Origin: Prolixibacteraceae bacterium
GTDB lineage: Bacteria; Bacteroidota; Bacteroidia; Bacteroidales; Prolixibacteraceae
Length of the DNA stretch: 64,000 bases
Assembly: GCA_030602265.1 (NCBI GenBank)
Contig: JAUWAB010000006.1
Coordinates: 1 to 64,000, forward strand
Direction: 5' to 3'
The translations under genes and the position numbers were made by a program. The notes below the pieces were generated by a model, which saw nothing but the letters and a program-made list of their open reading frames with translations, was not told the origin of the DNA and searched no databases. This document shows positions 15,829-24,350 of this stretch, one piece after another. The first letter of the stretch is position 1, and every line of letters starts with the position of its first letter.

Positions 15829-17714
15829 GTAATTTATTACCTGACTATGATGTCATTGTTGTCGGAGGAGGGCATTCAGGGTGTGAGGCTGCCGCAGCGG
15901 CTGCTAAGCTGGGTTCCCGTACGTTATTGATAACTATGGATATGACCAAGTTTGGGCAGATGTCATGTAACCCTGCCATGGGGGGCATTGCTAAAGGTCA
16001 GATTATAAGAGAAATAGATGCTTTAGGTGGGCATGCAGGAATACTTTCTGATTTAACCACTATTCAATTCAGGTTACTAAACCGCTCAAAAGGTCCCGCC
16101 ATGTGGAGCCCACGTGCTCAGATCGATAGAATGCGTTTTTCGGAGCTATGGCGATTAACTTTGGAAAAAACAGATAACCTGGATTTATGGCAGGATGCCG
16201 TTACAGGGCTGGTTATTAAAGATAATATCATACAAGGCGTCGTTACTAAAATTGGCGTTCAGTTTACTGCAAAAACGGTTATTCTGACGAATGGAACCTT
16301 CCTGAATGGTTTGATGCACATTGGTCGTGCAAGGTTAGAGGGTGGAAGGATAGGAGAATCTCCAAGTTATAATATTTCTGAGCAGCTTGCTTCCCTGGGT
16401 TTTAAAACCGGAAGGCTTAAAACAGGTACTCCGGTAAGGATTGATGGTCGTTCCATAGATTTTTCAAAACTCGATGAGCAGGAAGGCGAAACGGGACACC
16501 ATAAGTTCTCCTATTTGCCTGGTGTTGACTCTACGTTAAATCAAAGGTCTTGCTGGATCACTTATACCAATCCTTTGGTACATAACCTGCTTGAAGCAGG
16601 TTTTGAAGATTCTCCAATGTATAACGGTACTATCCAAAGCACCGGGCCTAGGTACTGTCCGAGTATTGAATCAAAACTTGTCACTTTTGCTGAAAAAACA
16701 AAGCATCAGTTATACCTCGAACCTGAAGGTGAGGTGACTAATGAATATTATTTAAATGGATTTTCTTCCTCTTTGCCTTGGGATGTGCAATTGCAGGCAT
16801 TAAGGGAAATTCCGGGTCTTGAACAGGCCAGGATATACAGACCAGGATATGCCATCGAGTACGACTATTTTGATCCGACCCAGTTGTACCATACCCTGGA
16901 AACCAAAATTGTAAAAAATTTGTTTTTTGCAGGACAGATAAATGGTACTACAGGATATGAAGAAGCTGGTGCTCAGGGCATCATTGCTGGAATTAATGCC
17001 TACTTAACCGTACACCGACCGGGAGAGAAGTTTGTGCTGAAAAGGGATGAAGCGTATATTGGTGTTTTAATAGACGACCTGGTTACGAAGGGAGTTGATG
17101 AACCGTACAGGATGTTTACCAGCCGAGCTGAGTACCGTATTTTACTTAGACAGGATAATGCTGATGAGAGACTTACTCCAAAGGCATTTGATTTGGGGTT
17201 GGCGGGAAAGGATAGAATGGATTTGTTGGCGGAGAAAATAAATTATAGAAACCAAATTATTGATTATCTTAAAGATTTTAGTATTAAACCGAAATATATC
17301 AATGAGTTACTGATTTCCAGGAATACTGCTGAATTAAAGCAACCGGTAAAGTTGATTGATATTTTGTTACGTCCGCAAATTTCCATTTCAGATCTTGCAG
17401 AACATATTGAACCCTTTAAAAAGCACCTTTCTGCTTTACCAGAGACAAGACGTGAGGAGATACTTGAATCGGTGGAGATTATAGTTAAATATGAAGGTTA
17501 TATTAGCAGGGAAAAAAGTTTGGCTGATAAGTTAAAACGGCTTGAAAATATTGATATAGAGGATAAGTTTGATTATCATAAGATTTTATCTTTGTCCACC
17601 GAAGCGAGACAAAAACTCAGCGCTATCCGTCCTAAAACCATAGGTCAGGCAGGTCGGATTCCCGGAGTGTCTCCAGCTGATATTAATGTATTGTTAGTTA
17701 TGATGGGCCGATAA
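15816..17714 (+). CDS. mnmG: tRNA uridine-34 carboxymethylaminomethyl synthesis enzyme MnmG
   Basis: The 632-residue FAD protein starts with the dinucleotide-binding motif [15 protein letters not shown] (about 15-29). It continues with [13 protein letters not shown], the two-cysteine region, [30 protein letters not shown] and the C-terminal [13 protein letters not shown]. With MnmE it installs the cmnm5 modification at U34 of several tRNAs. Length is normal. The start [19 protein letters not shown] is slightly extended compared with many homologues, and it overlaps ybeY. A parS palindrome begins at the base after its stop codon. Confidence 0.97.
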   Translation: MGGISNLLPDYDVIVVGGGHSGCEAAAAAAKLGSRTLLITMDMTKFGQMSCNPAMGGIAKGQIIREIDALGGHAGILSDLTTIQFRLLNRSKGPAMWSPRAQIDRMRFSELWRLTLEKTDNLDLWQDAVTGLVIKDNIIQGVVTKIGVQFTAKTVILTNGTFLNGLMHIGRARLEGGRIGESPSYNISEQLASLGFKTGRLKTGTPVRIDGRSIDFSKLDEQEGETGHHKFSYLPGVDSTLNQRSCWITYTNPLVHNLLEAGFEDSPMYNGTIQSTGPRYCPSIESKLVTFAEKTKHQLYLEPEGEVTNEYYLNGFSSSLPWDVQLQALREIPGLEQARIYRPGYAIEYDYFDPTQLYHTLETKIVKNLFFAGQINGTTGYEEAGAQGIIAGINAYLTVHRPGEKFVLKRDEAYIGVLIDDLVTKGVDEPYRMFTSRAEYRILLRQDNADERLTPKAFDLGLAGKDRMDLLAEKINYRNQIIDYLKDFSIKPKYINELLISRNTAELKQPVKLIDILLRPQISISDLAEHIEPFKKHLSALPETRREEILESVEIIVKYEGYISREKSLADKLKRLENIDIEDKFDYHKILSLSTEARQKLSAIRPKTIGQAGRIPGVSPADINVLLVMMGR

Positions 17715-17730
17715 TGTTCCACGTGGAACA
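17715..17730. promoter_or_regulatory. parS: parS centromere site (ParB binding), perfect palindrome
   Basis: TGTTCCACGTGGAACA is a perfect 16-bp inverted repeat, extended to 20 bp by flanking A/T pairs, and matches the broadly conserved chromosomal parS sequence bound by Spo0J/ParB. It begins directly after the mnmG stop, in the spacer before apt. A second, near-perfect copy lies at 20270-20285. Confidence 0.85.
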
Positions 17731-17747
17731 TTTAAAACTAAAAAATA

Positions 17748-18266
17748 ATGGATTTAAAGAGTACTATAAGAGAGATCCCTGATTTTCCGCAAAAGGGTAT
17801 AGATTTTAAAGATATTACCACTATGTTGAAGAATCCTGAGGCGTTTGCCTATGTTGTGGATTCAATAACTGAGCGGTTTCAGAACAAGGGCATTACCAAG
17901 GTGGTTTCGCTCGAGTCGCGTGGATTCATAGTGGGAGGAGCGTTGGCATATCACCTGAATGCAGGTTTTGTTCCGATCCGAAAAAGCGGTAAGCTGCCGG
18001 CTAAAACGGTATCGATGGCCTATGAGCTTGAATATGGCGCAGATAAGATTGAAATACATGAAGATGCATTGGATTCCAATGATATCGTATTAATACATGA
18101 TGACCTGCTTGCAACCGGTGGTACTGCCATGGCTGCGCTCAATCTGGTACAGAAGTTAAATGTAAAAAAGATCTTTCTGAGTTTTATCTGTGACCTTTCT
18201 TTTATAAAAACTTCCTTAAAGGATGAAATTGAACGTTACGATACGCATATTCTGGTAAAATATTAA
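17748..18266 (+). CDS. apt: Adenine phosphoribosyltransferase
   Basis: The 172-residue protein has the Apt opening (IREIPDFPQKGIDFKDITTML), the LESRGFIVGGALA motif (about 57-69), the RKSGKLPAKT loop and the PRPP-binding motif VLIHDDLLATGGTA (about 117-130). It salvages adenine to AMP. It lies 33 bases after mnmG, with the parS site filling the gap, and about 9 bases before uvrC. Conserved neighbours mnmG and uvrC support the call. Confidence 0.96.
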   Translation: MDLKSTIREIPDFPQKGIDFKDITTMLKNPEAFAYVVDSITERFQNKGITKVVSLESRGFIVGGALAYHLNAGFVPIRKSGKLPAKTVSMAYELEYGADKIEIHEDALDSNDIVLIHDDLLATGGTAMAALNLVQKLNVKKIFLSFICDLSFIKTSLKDEIERYDTHILVKY

Positions 18267-18275
18267 TCGTTTACA

Positions 18276-20108
18276 TTGGTTTTGGATGCCCATCGATCAA
18301 ATAAGCACCTTGATTATCTTAAAGGCCTGATTACCCTTTTGCCTGATGAACCGGGTATATACCAGTATTTCGACAATACTGGGCATATTATTTATATTGG
18401 CAAGGCTAAGAATTTAAAGAAGCGGGTGGGCTCTTATTTTAATAAAACTCCGGAAAACCGAAAAACAGCACTACTTGTCAGGAATATTGCGGATATAAAA
18501 CACATGGTCGTCGATTCTGAAGAAGATGCTCTGCTTCTTGAGAATAACCTGATTAAAAAGTACCAGCCAAGATATAATATCAGGCTCAAGGACGACAAAA
18601 CTTTTCCATGGATATGTATAAAGAACGAAAGGTTTCCAAGGGTTTTTAAAACCAGGCATGTTGTTAGAGACGGTTCCGAATACTTCGGACCGTATACTTC
18701 ATGGCTCAACGTCTCTACTTTGCTTGAGCTTTTTAGAAAAATATATAAGCTGAGAACATGCAATTATAATCTCACCAGGGAGAGCACTGAGAACGGAAAA
18801 TATAAAGTATGTCTTGAATATCATATAGGCAATTGCCGCGGTCCTTGTGAAAATCTTCAGTCTGAAGCAGATTACAATGCTTCCATTGCTGAAATAAGAG
18901 ATATATTGAAGGGCAATGTTACGGGGGTAATCAAGCATCTGAAGTTACTAATGGATCAGTATGCCGGAAAGTATCTGTTTGAAGAGGCTCAATTGATCAA
19001 GGAACGTCTTTCTGCCCTTGAAAAGTACCAGAGCAGATCAACGGTGGTCAGTGCATCCATTACCGATATCGATGTTTGTACGATAAACTCTGACGATAAC
19101 GTCGCGATTGTTAATTACCTCAGAATTATCAGAGGTGCCATCGTTCAGACTTACACGATGGAGATAAAAAAGATGTTAGGTGAGAGCGACAGTGATCTGC
19201 TGATGTTGGCACTGGTGGATATCCGACAAAAAATATACAGCAATTCAAAAGAAATATTAGTGCCTTTCAGACCAGAGTCTCAGTTAAAGGATATCCGGTT
19301 TGTTGTCCCGCAGAAAGGCGACAAGAAAAAGCTGATTGATCTTTCCATGCGCAATGCAAAGTATTATAGACTGGAAAGGGAAAAGCAACTGGCTTTAGCC
19401 CAACCGGCTGTAAAACCCGGGGTCAGGATCCTGGAGACATTAAAAAAAGACCTTAATCTGAAGGAATTTCCTGAAAGAATTGAATGTTTCGATAACAGTA
19501 ACCTGCAAGGCAGTAATCCGGTTGCAGCCTGTGTTGTATTTATACATGGCAGGCCTGCTAAACGGGAATACCGGCACTATAATGTGAAAACCGTTACAGG
19601 TCCGAATGACTTTGCCTCCATGGAAGAGATCTTATTCAGGAGATATAAACGACAGCTTGAAGAGAATCAGCCCTTGCCACAATTGATTGTAATAGACGGT
19701 GGGAAGGGGCAGTTATCTGCTGCCGTTTCGGTGCTTGACCAGCTACAACTCAGGGGAAAGATCTCCATTATCGGAATTGCCAAGCGGCTTGAAGAGATAT
19801 TCTTCCCCAACGACCAGATTCCTGTATACCTCGATAAAAAGTCTGAGTCATTAAGGTTAATCCAGCAGTTACGAGATGAAGCACACCGTTTCGGAATTAC
19901 CTTTCACAGGAATAAACGTTCAAAGGAGTTTATCTCTAATGAGCTCGAAAAAATTAAAGGTATCGGACCACTCACCGCAAAAAAACTGATATTAAAATTC
20001 AAATCAGTAAAAAATATCCGAGAATTACCGTTTGACTTACTTTCTGCTGAAATCGGACAAAAAAAGGCCTTATTGATTTCAACGTATTTCAAAAATAGCG
20101 GTATTTGA
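18276..20108 (+). CDS. uvrC: Excinuclease ABC subunit C, TTG start
   Basis: The 610-residue protein has the GIY-YIG nuclease domain (LPDEPGIYQYF and IIYIGKAKNLKKRVGSYF, about 22-60), a cysteine-containing linker, a UVR motif (LFEEAQLIKERLSALEKY), the RNase H-like second nuclease (ECFDNSNLQGSNPVAACVVF and VIDGGKGQL), and a C-terminal helix-hairpin-helix (IKGIGPLTAKKLI). It makes both incisions in nucleotide excision repair. A TAA at 18264-18266 lies four codons upstream in the same frame and no ATG precedes the first domain, so translation must start at a non-ATG codon, TTG at 18276 or 18282. That may limit its expression. Confidence 0.96.
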   Translation: MVLDAHRSNKHLDYLKGLITLLPDEPGIYQYFDNTGHIIYIGKAKNLKKRVGSYFNKTPENRKTALLVRNIADIKHMVVDSEEDALLLENNLIKKYQPRYNIRLKDDKTFPWICIKNERFPRVFKTRHVVRDGSEYFGPYTSWLNVSTLLELFRKIYKLRTCNYNLTRESTENGKYKVCLEYHIGNCRGPCENLQSEADYNASIAEIRDILKGNVTGVIKHLKLLMDQYAGKYLFEEAQLIKERLSALEKYQSRSTVVSASITDIDVCTINSDDNVAIVNYLRIIRGAIVQTYTMEIKKMLGESDSDLLMLALVDIRQKIYSNSKEILVPFRPESQLKDIRFVVPQKGDKKKLIDLSMRNAKYYRLEREKQLALAQPAVKPGVRILETLKKDLNLKEFPERIECFDNSNLQGSNPVAACVVFIHGRPAKREYRHYNVKTVTGPNDFASMEEILFRRYKRQLEENQPLPQLIVIDGGKGQLSAAVSVLDQLQLRGKISIIGIAKRLEEIFFPNDQIPVYLDKKSESLRLIQQLRDEAHRFGITFHRNKRSKEFISNELEKIKGIGPLTAKKLILKFKSVKNIRELPFDLLSAEIGQKKALLISTYFKNSGI

Positions 20109-20269
20109 TCTGGCTTGATTTTATTGAATGGTTTATCCTCATGCTTAAATAATTAATATACAGCATGCTGGCGACTATATAACATAATTAAGCAGATAAG
20201 AACACTTTGTTAAAGGTGAGCCTGGTCTTAGGTTCGATATATGGATCCTTCACCTTATCACAATTCTTT

Positions 20270-20285
20270 GGTTTCACGTGGAACA
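20270..20285. promoter_or_regulatory. parS: Second parS-like site, one mismatch
   Basis: GGTTTCACGTGGAACA has the CACGTG core and both arms of the parS consensus TGTTNCACGTGNAACA, with G in place of T at position 1. It lies between the convergent uvrC and rsgA genes, 2.5 kb from the first site. The rest of the 200-base spacer holds only an AAGGTGA/TCACCTT pair with a long loop and no gene. Confidence 0.7.
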
Positions 20286-20308
20286 ATTCAAAATGTACAT
20301 TCTGCTCC

Positions 20309-21259
20309 CTAATATGCGGGACGGTACTTCTGATCTGTCTCTAATAATCCAAGGTAACTGATAAAACGCGATTCGGCAATTTCACCCTTTTGATAAGCTT
20401 CCTTGACAGCACATCCTGGTTCGTGTGTATGGGAACAGTTATTGTACTGGCAATTTTTGGATATTTTAAAGATTTCAACGAAATAGTGAGAAATTTCCCA
20501 GGGTTCCATTTCCAGCATACCAAATGCCTTAATGCCTGGAGTATCGATAATATAGCCCCCTAAATCCAGTTCAAACAGTTCTGAAAAGGTAGTGGTATGT
20601 TTTCCGGTTTCATGGTAATCTGATATCTCCTTAGTCTTGAGATTGAGTTCGGGTTGAATGGAGTTGATTATGGTTGACTTACCGACGCCGCTGTGTCCGC
20701 TGAAAACACTGATACTGTCTTTCATAACAGCTTTCAATTCTTCCATACCTGACCCTTCCAAAGCAGACAATTGCATACAGCGGTAGCCAATTTTTTCATA
20801 AATGGAGATATACTCCATCATTTTTTGCGTTTGTAAGGGGTCGTAACGGTCGGTTTTATTGAATACCAGTACGACCGGTATCCTGTATGCTTCGGCCGAA
20901 GCCAGGAACCGGTCAATAAAAGTAGTGGTGGTTACCGGATAATTTATGGTTATGATAAGAAATGCCTGGTCGATATTGGCAGCAATAATATGCGCCTGTT
21001 TGGATAAATTCTGGCTGCGGCGGATGATATAATTCCGCCGCTCTTCCACACCATAAATCAGTCCCATATTCCTGTTCTGGTCCTGACTGTCCTTCTCCAG
21101 CCAGTCAAAATCAACCCAGTCACCGACTGCCAGCGGATTAGTGGTTTTAAGTCCCTTAATCCGCAGATTCCCCTTGATCCGGCATTCATAAAAAATTCCG
21201 TCGGTATCTTTTACGACATACCAACTACCGGTTGATTTTATGACCAGTCCTTTTTTCAA
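20309..21259 (-). CDS. rsgA: Small ribosomal subunit biogenesis GTPase RsgA
   Basis: The 316-residue protein has an N-terminal OB fold (to about 70), then a circularly permuted GTPase with motifs in the order G4 NKTD, G1 GHSGVGKST, G3 DTPG. It ends with the zinc-binding cluster CQYNNCSHTHEPGC. It is a late-stage 30S assembly GTPase that checks decoding-centre maturation. It follows tdh by 15 bases, suggesting cotranscription. Many Bacteroidota carry rsgA as a housekeeping gene; nothing unusual is seen. Confidence 0.96.
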   Translation of the reverse strand: MKKGLVIKSTGSWYVVKDTDGIFYECRIKGNLRIKGLKTTNPLAVGDWVDFDWLEKDSQDQNRNMGLIYGVEERRNYIIRRSQNLSKQAHIIAANIDQAFLIITINYPVTTTTFIDRFLASAEAYRIPVVLVFNKTDRYDPLQTQKMMEYISIYEKIGYRCMQLSALEGSGMEELKAVMKDSISVFSGHSGVGKSTIINSIQPELNLKTKEISDYHETGKHTTTFSELFELDLGGYIIDTPGIKAFGMLEMEPWEISHYFVEIFKISKNCQYNNCSHTHEPGCAVKEAYQKGEIAESRFISYLGLLETDQKYRPAY

Positions 21260-21274
21260 TACCCTTAATTATGA

Positions 21275-22303
21275 TTAATCCCAGTCAAGAATAATTTTGC
21301 CACAATTACCCTCTTCCATAATATCAAATGCCTCCTGAAACCTTTCGGCAGGGAAGCGGTGCGTTATTACACCTGACATATCCAGACCGCTCAGCAACAT
21401 CATTTCCATCTGGTACCAGGTTTCGTACATCTCTCTTCCGTAGATACCTTTAAGTGTCAAACCTTTGAATATCAATTTACTCCAATTGATTTGCGTGGAA
21501 GTTGGCAGTAACCCCAAAAGCGCAATCTTACCGCCGTTATACATATTGTTAACCATATCGTTGAATGCAGCCGGTGATCCGGAGCATTCGAGACCCACGT
21601 CGAAACCACCGACCATATGGAGGGTACTCATTTTTTCCCTGAGACTTTCCTTTGTGGGGTCAATCACCAGCGTTGCCCCCATTTTCCGGGCTAATTCACG
21701 CCTGTAAGGGCTCAGGTCTGTGCCAACAACATTCCTTGCGCCGGCAAACTTGCAAATAGCGGCAGCCATCGCGCCAATGGGGCCTCCTATACCGGTTATA
21801 AGCACATCTTCACCCAGCAGGGGAAAGGATAATGCCGTATGGGTGGCATTGCCCATCGGGTCCATAATGGCCATGATTTCATCCGGTATCCGTTCATTGA
21901 TATGAAGCACATTTTTGGCCGGTACGGCAAGGTATTCAGCGAATCCACCATCCCTGCTGACCCCGATTCCAATGGTATTGTCGCAGATGTGCTGACGTCC
22001 CCTTCGGCAATTTCTGCAGAAACCGCAGGCAATATGGCCTTCTACGGTTACCCGGTCACCAATATGAACACCATCAACCTCCTCGCCTGTTTCTACCACA
22101 TAACCCATATATTCATGACCAATGATTACCGGAGTTTTGATGGCTTGCTGCGCCCATTCATCCCATTTGTAAATATGGAGATCGGTACCGCAGACCGCTG
22201 CTTTGCTGATTTTAATCAGGACATCATTCGGCCCGGGTTTTGGAACGGGCACCTCTTCCATCCATATTCCCCTTTCAGGTTTGCTTTTTACCAACGCTTT
22301 CAT
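21275..22303 (-). CDS. tdh: L-threonine 3-dehydrogenase (zinc-dependent MDR family)
   Basis: The 342-residue protein fits Tdh in length. It has catalytic zinc ligand Cys38 in [13 protein letters not shown], the GHEYMG histidine-glutamate pair, the structural zinc cluster [15 protein letters not shown], and a Rossmann motif around [15 protein letters not shown]. The sequences YKWDEWAQQ and [16 protein letters not shown] are characteristic of threonine dehydrogenase rather than sorbitol dehydrogenase. It oxidises threonine to 2-amino-3-ketobutyrate with NAD. The usual partner kbl is not adjacent. It heads a two-gene unit with rsgA. Confidence 0.92.
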   Translation of the reverse strand: MKALVKSKPERGIWMEEVPVPKPGPNDVLIKISKAAVCGTDLHIYKWDEWAQQAIKTPVIIGHEYMGYVVETGEEVDGVHIGDRVTVEGHIACGFCRNCRRGRQHICDNTIGIGVSRDGGFAEYLAVPAKNVLHINERIPDEIMAIMDPMGNATHTALSFPLLGEDVLITGIGGPIGAMAAAICKFAGARNVVGTDLSPYRRELARKMGATLVIDPTKESLREKMSTLHMVGGFDVGLECSGSPAAFNDMVNNMYNGGKIALLGLLPTSTQINWSKLIFKGLTLKGIYGREMYETWYQMEMMLLSGLDMSGVITHRFPAERFQEAFDIMEEGNCGKIILDWD

Positions 22304-22384
22304 TGAACTATTTTTTTTGCGAAATTAAGAACTAATTGGATTTCTATAAACATACAATGGTCATGATTAGAACGAAATCCGGTA

Positions 22385-23617
22385 TTATTTTCCGGCCGGA
22401 TTGATATATGTGTTGCTTTGGGTTATATAACGCACAGGATACCATGCCGCAACAAAGCCGATGGTCAGCACAACCAGGGTAATCATCAACAGGTCTGAAA
22501 GCGCAATCTTAACAGGATAGGCGGTAATTACAAACGATCCTTCTCCTGGCAGCGTCAGTAATTCAAAATGAATCTGGGCAAGGCTGACCAAAACGCCAAG
22601 GATAAGCCCTGCGGCAACTCCGGTAAGGGATATTAACCATCCTTCGAACAGAAATATTTTTCTGACCAGCCCGTTGGTTGCCCCCATACTCCTGAGTATG
22701 GCAATATCTTCCTTCTTGTCGATGATCAGCATGGAAAGACTGCCCAGAATATTAAACGAGGCGATGACCAGTATAAATATCAGGATCAGGTAGGTAGCCC
22801 ATTTTTCCGATTGCATGGTTTTATAGAGCATATCGTGCTGCTGGTATTTGTTCTTCACCACATATTGTTCTCCGGCACGTTCCATGATCAGTTTTCTGAC
22901 TTTCTTCACCGATGCCTGGTCTTTAAGCTGCACCTCGAGTGCGCTTACCCGGTTCTCGGCTTCAAAAAGGTTGCGGGCAAATCCGATCGGAACAAATACG
23001 GTCTTGGCATCCACCTCTTCGAGCAGGGCAAAAATTCCGGATGGAAAGATATAATCATGGTTCAGTGAGCTGGTGAGGTTCAGGGCAACCCGGGTTCCCC
23101 TTTTAGGCACATATATGTGTATGGGTTCCATGAAGTCGAGCGTAATCCCTAATTGTCCGGCAACCCCTTGTCCTACAACCGCATAGTAGGTATTATCCTT
23201 TTCCAGTCCGAAACTGCCGTAAACCATCAGGTCGTGGACACCGGTCACTTCCGAAAAATTTGACGGTACGCCCTTTATGGTAGCAATATATTGCCGGTTT
23301 CCGTACCTGAGCAAAGCATTTTCTTCGATAACAGGCGAAAACCTTTCAATGTCGCTGATACTTACCAGAACAGAATCTGTGAGGAATTCAGGATCAAACA
23401 TTTTTCCCTCGGCGGCGGTAATTTTAAGATCAGGATCCAGGGTACTGAAATAAGACCTGATCAGGTCATTAAACCCGTTAAAAACCGACAGCACCACCAC
23501 TAACGCGAAGGTACCTGTGGCCACTCCGGCCACTGAAATGCCAGAGATGATGTTAATGATATTCTGTTTCTTCTTGGAAATCAGATATCTGCCGGCAATG
23601 AATAAGGGTAGGTTCAA
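22385..23617 (-). CDS. FtsX/LolC-E family ABC transporter permease, TTG start
   Basis: The 410-residue protein has an N-terminal membrane helix (about 20-45), a large periplasmic MacB-like domain (about 50-265), and three helices in the C-terminal FtsX domain including ASFNILGSLSMLIIDKKEDIAILRSMGAT. This is the LolC/LolE plan of lipoprotein release from the inner membrane; Bacteroidota usually have one such permease gene next to rbfA. The only start matching the domain is TTG at 23617, which overlaps the rbfA TGA in the sequence TTGA, so it is translated by coupling. The ATPase partner is not nearby. Confidence 0.88.
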   Translation of the reverse strand: MNLPLFIAGRYLISKKKQNIINIISGISVAGVATGTFALVVVLSVFNGFNDLIRSYFSTLDPDLKITAAEGKMFDPEFLTDSVLVSISDIERFSPVIEENALLRYGNRQYIATIKGVPSNFSEVTGVHDLMVYGSFGLEKDNTYYAVVGQGVAGQLGITLDFMEPIHIYVPKRGTRVALNLTSSLNHDYIFPSGIFALLEEVDAKTVFVPIGFARNLFEAENRVSALEVQLKDQASVKKVRKLIMERAGEQYVVKNKYQQHDMLYKTMQSEKWATYLILIFILVIASFNILGSLSMLIIDKKEDIAILRSMGATNGLVRKIFLFEGWLISLTGVAAGLILGVLVSLAQIHFELLTLPGEGSFVITAYPVKIALSDLLMITLVVLTIGFVAAWYPVRYITQSNTYINPAGK

Positions 23618-23958
23618 CTTTTCAGCAATTTGTCAATATTATCCAGGTAATCCAAACTATCGTCAATAAAGAATTCGAGTTCGGGAATGATCCTTAATTG
23701 TTTGGCCACTTTATTTCCAATGATTCCCCGGATCGGTTTGGTCAATGCTTTGATGTGCTTCAGGGTATCGGCAGATTTTTCGGCAGGATAAATGCTCAGG
23801 TAGCAGCGTGCCAGAGAGAGGTCAGCGGTTACCCTGACAACGGTTACACTGATCAGCAGGCCATTGAACTCCGATTTCAGTTCCCTGATGAAAATCTCTG
23901 CCAATTCTTTTTGGATCAGGCGGGAGACTTTATTCTGTCGTGTGGTGAACTTTTCCAT
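23614..23958 (-). CDS. rbfA: 30S ribosome-binding factor RbfA
   Basis: From the chosen ATG (MEKFTTRQNKVSRLIQKELAEI) the product is 114 residues and fits the RbfA KH-like fold, with ISVTVVRVTADLSLARCYLSIYP and the C-terminal RIIPELEFFIDDSLDYLDNIDKLL. It assists 16S rRNA 5' end maturation and cold adaptation. A longer reading from 23979 would add seven residues, but that region carries a -7 box (23977-23984). It is coupled to the permease by an overlapping stop/start. Confidence 0.93.
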   Translation of the reverse strand: MEKFTTRQNKVSRLIQKELAEIFIRELKSEFNGLLISVTVVRVTADLSLARCYLSIYPAEKSADTLKHIKALTKPIRGIIGNKVAKQLRIIPELEFFIDDSLDYLDNIDKLLKS

Positions 23959-23976
23959 ATTCCATATTTTAATGTC

Positions 23977-23984
23977 CAAAATTA
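23977..23984 (-). promoter_or_regulatory. -7 box TAATTTTG for rbfA
   Basis: TAATTTTG on the minus strand sits about 18 bases before the rbfA ATG at 23958. It supports that start, although no well-spaced TTG element was found. Confidence 0.4.
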
Positions 23985-24326
23985 CTGTTTTTCTGATGAA
24001 ACCGGCTTAAACCGTAATTTTTGGCCAATATAGCATGAAATGCATGCAAATGGATGAAAAAATATCATTATTAACAGGGTTATTAACATCTAAAGTATTG
24101 ATATCTTGTTGATAAGTATAAACCAGAGACAGAAAAAATCATAAAGAGATAAATCAATATTCCTTAAATTTATTGGCTGTTGATTTCCGTAAGAACCTGA
24201 TACATGTTTTGGTTGCCGGGATTTTATATTGATTTCTAAATATTTGAGAATTAACCGGGTAATTCTGATTATGAATAAATTCAGGATAAGATAATGTTAA
24301 AATAATTTAAATAGAGAACAAACAAT
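23985..24326. other. AT-rich spacer between divergent rbfA and the Oar-like receptor
   Basis: No gene is seen. A single DnaA-box-like TGTTGATAA lies at 24108-24116, with no cluster. The rest is low-complexity AT-rich sequence, presumably promoter DNA for the receptor gene. Confidence 0.4.
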
Positions 24327-24334
24327 TACTTTTG
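24327..24334 (+). promoter_or_regulatory. -7 box TACTTTTG for the Oar-like receptor
   Basis: TACTTTTG lies 16 bases before the first ATG at 24351, in a very AT-rich context, consistent with a strong Bacteroidota promoter with a short leader. No TTG stands at the ideal -33 spacing. Confidence 0.45.
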
Positions 24335-24350
24335 CAAGCAAATTTTTAAA

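Noticed and set aside
20109-20308. tRNA or structured RNA after uvrC
   Set aside because: GGTTCGAT suggested a T-loop, but no acceptor or anticodon stem can be drawn; only a loose AAGGTGA/TCACCTT pair is present.
24108-24116. DnaA-box-like TGTTGATAA as evidence of oriC
   Set aside because: It is a single imperfect box without a cluster, AT-rich 13-mers or dnaA nearby; the origin is not claimed to be here.
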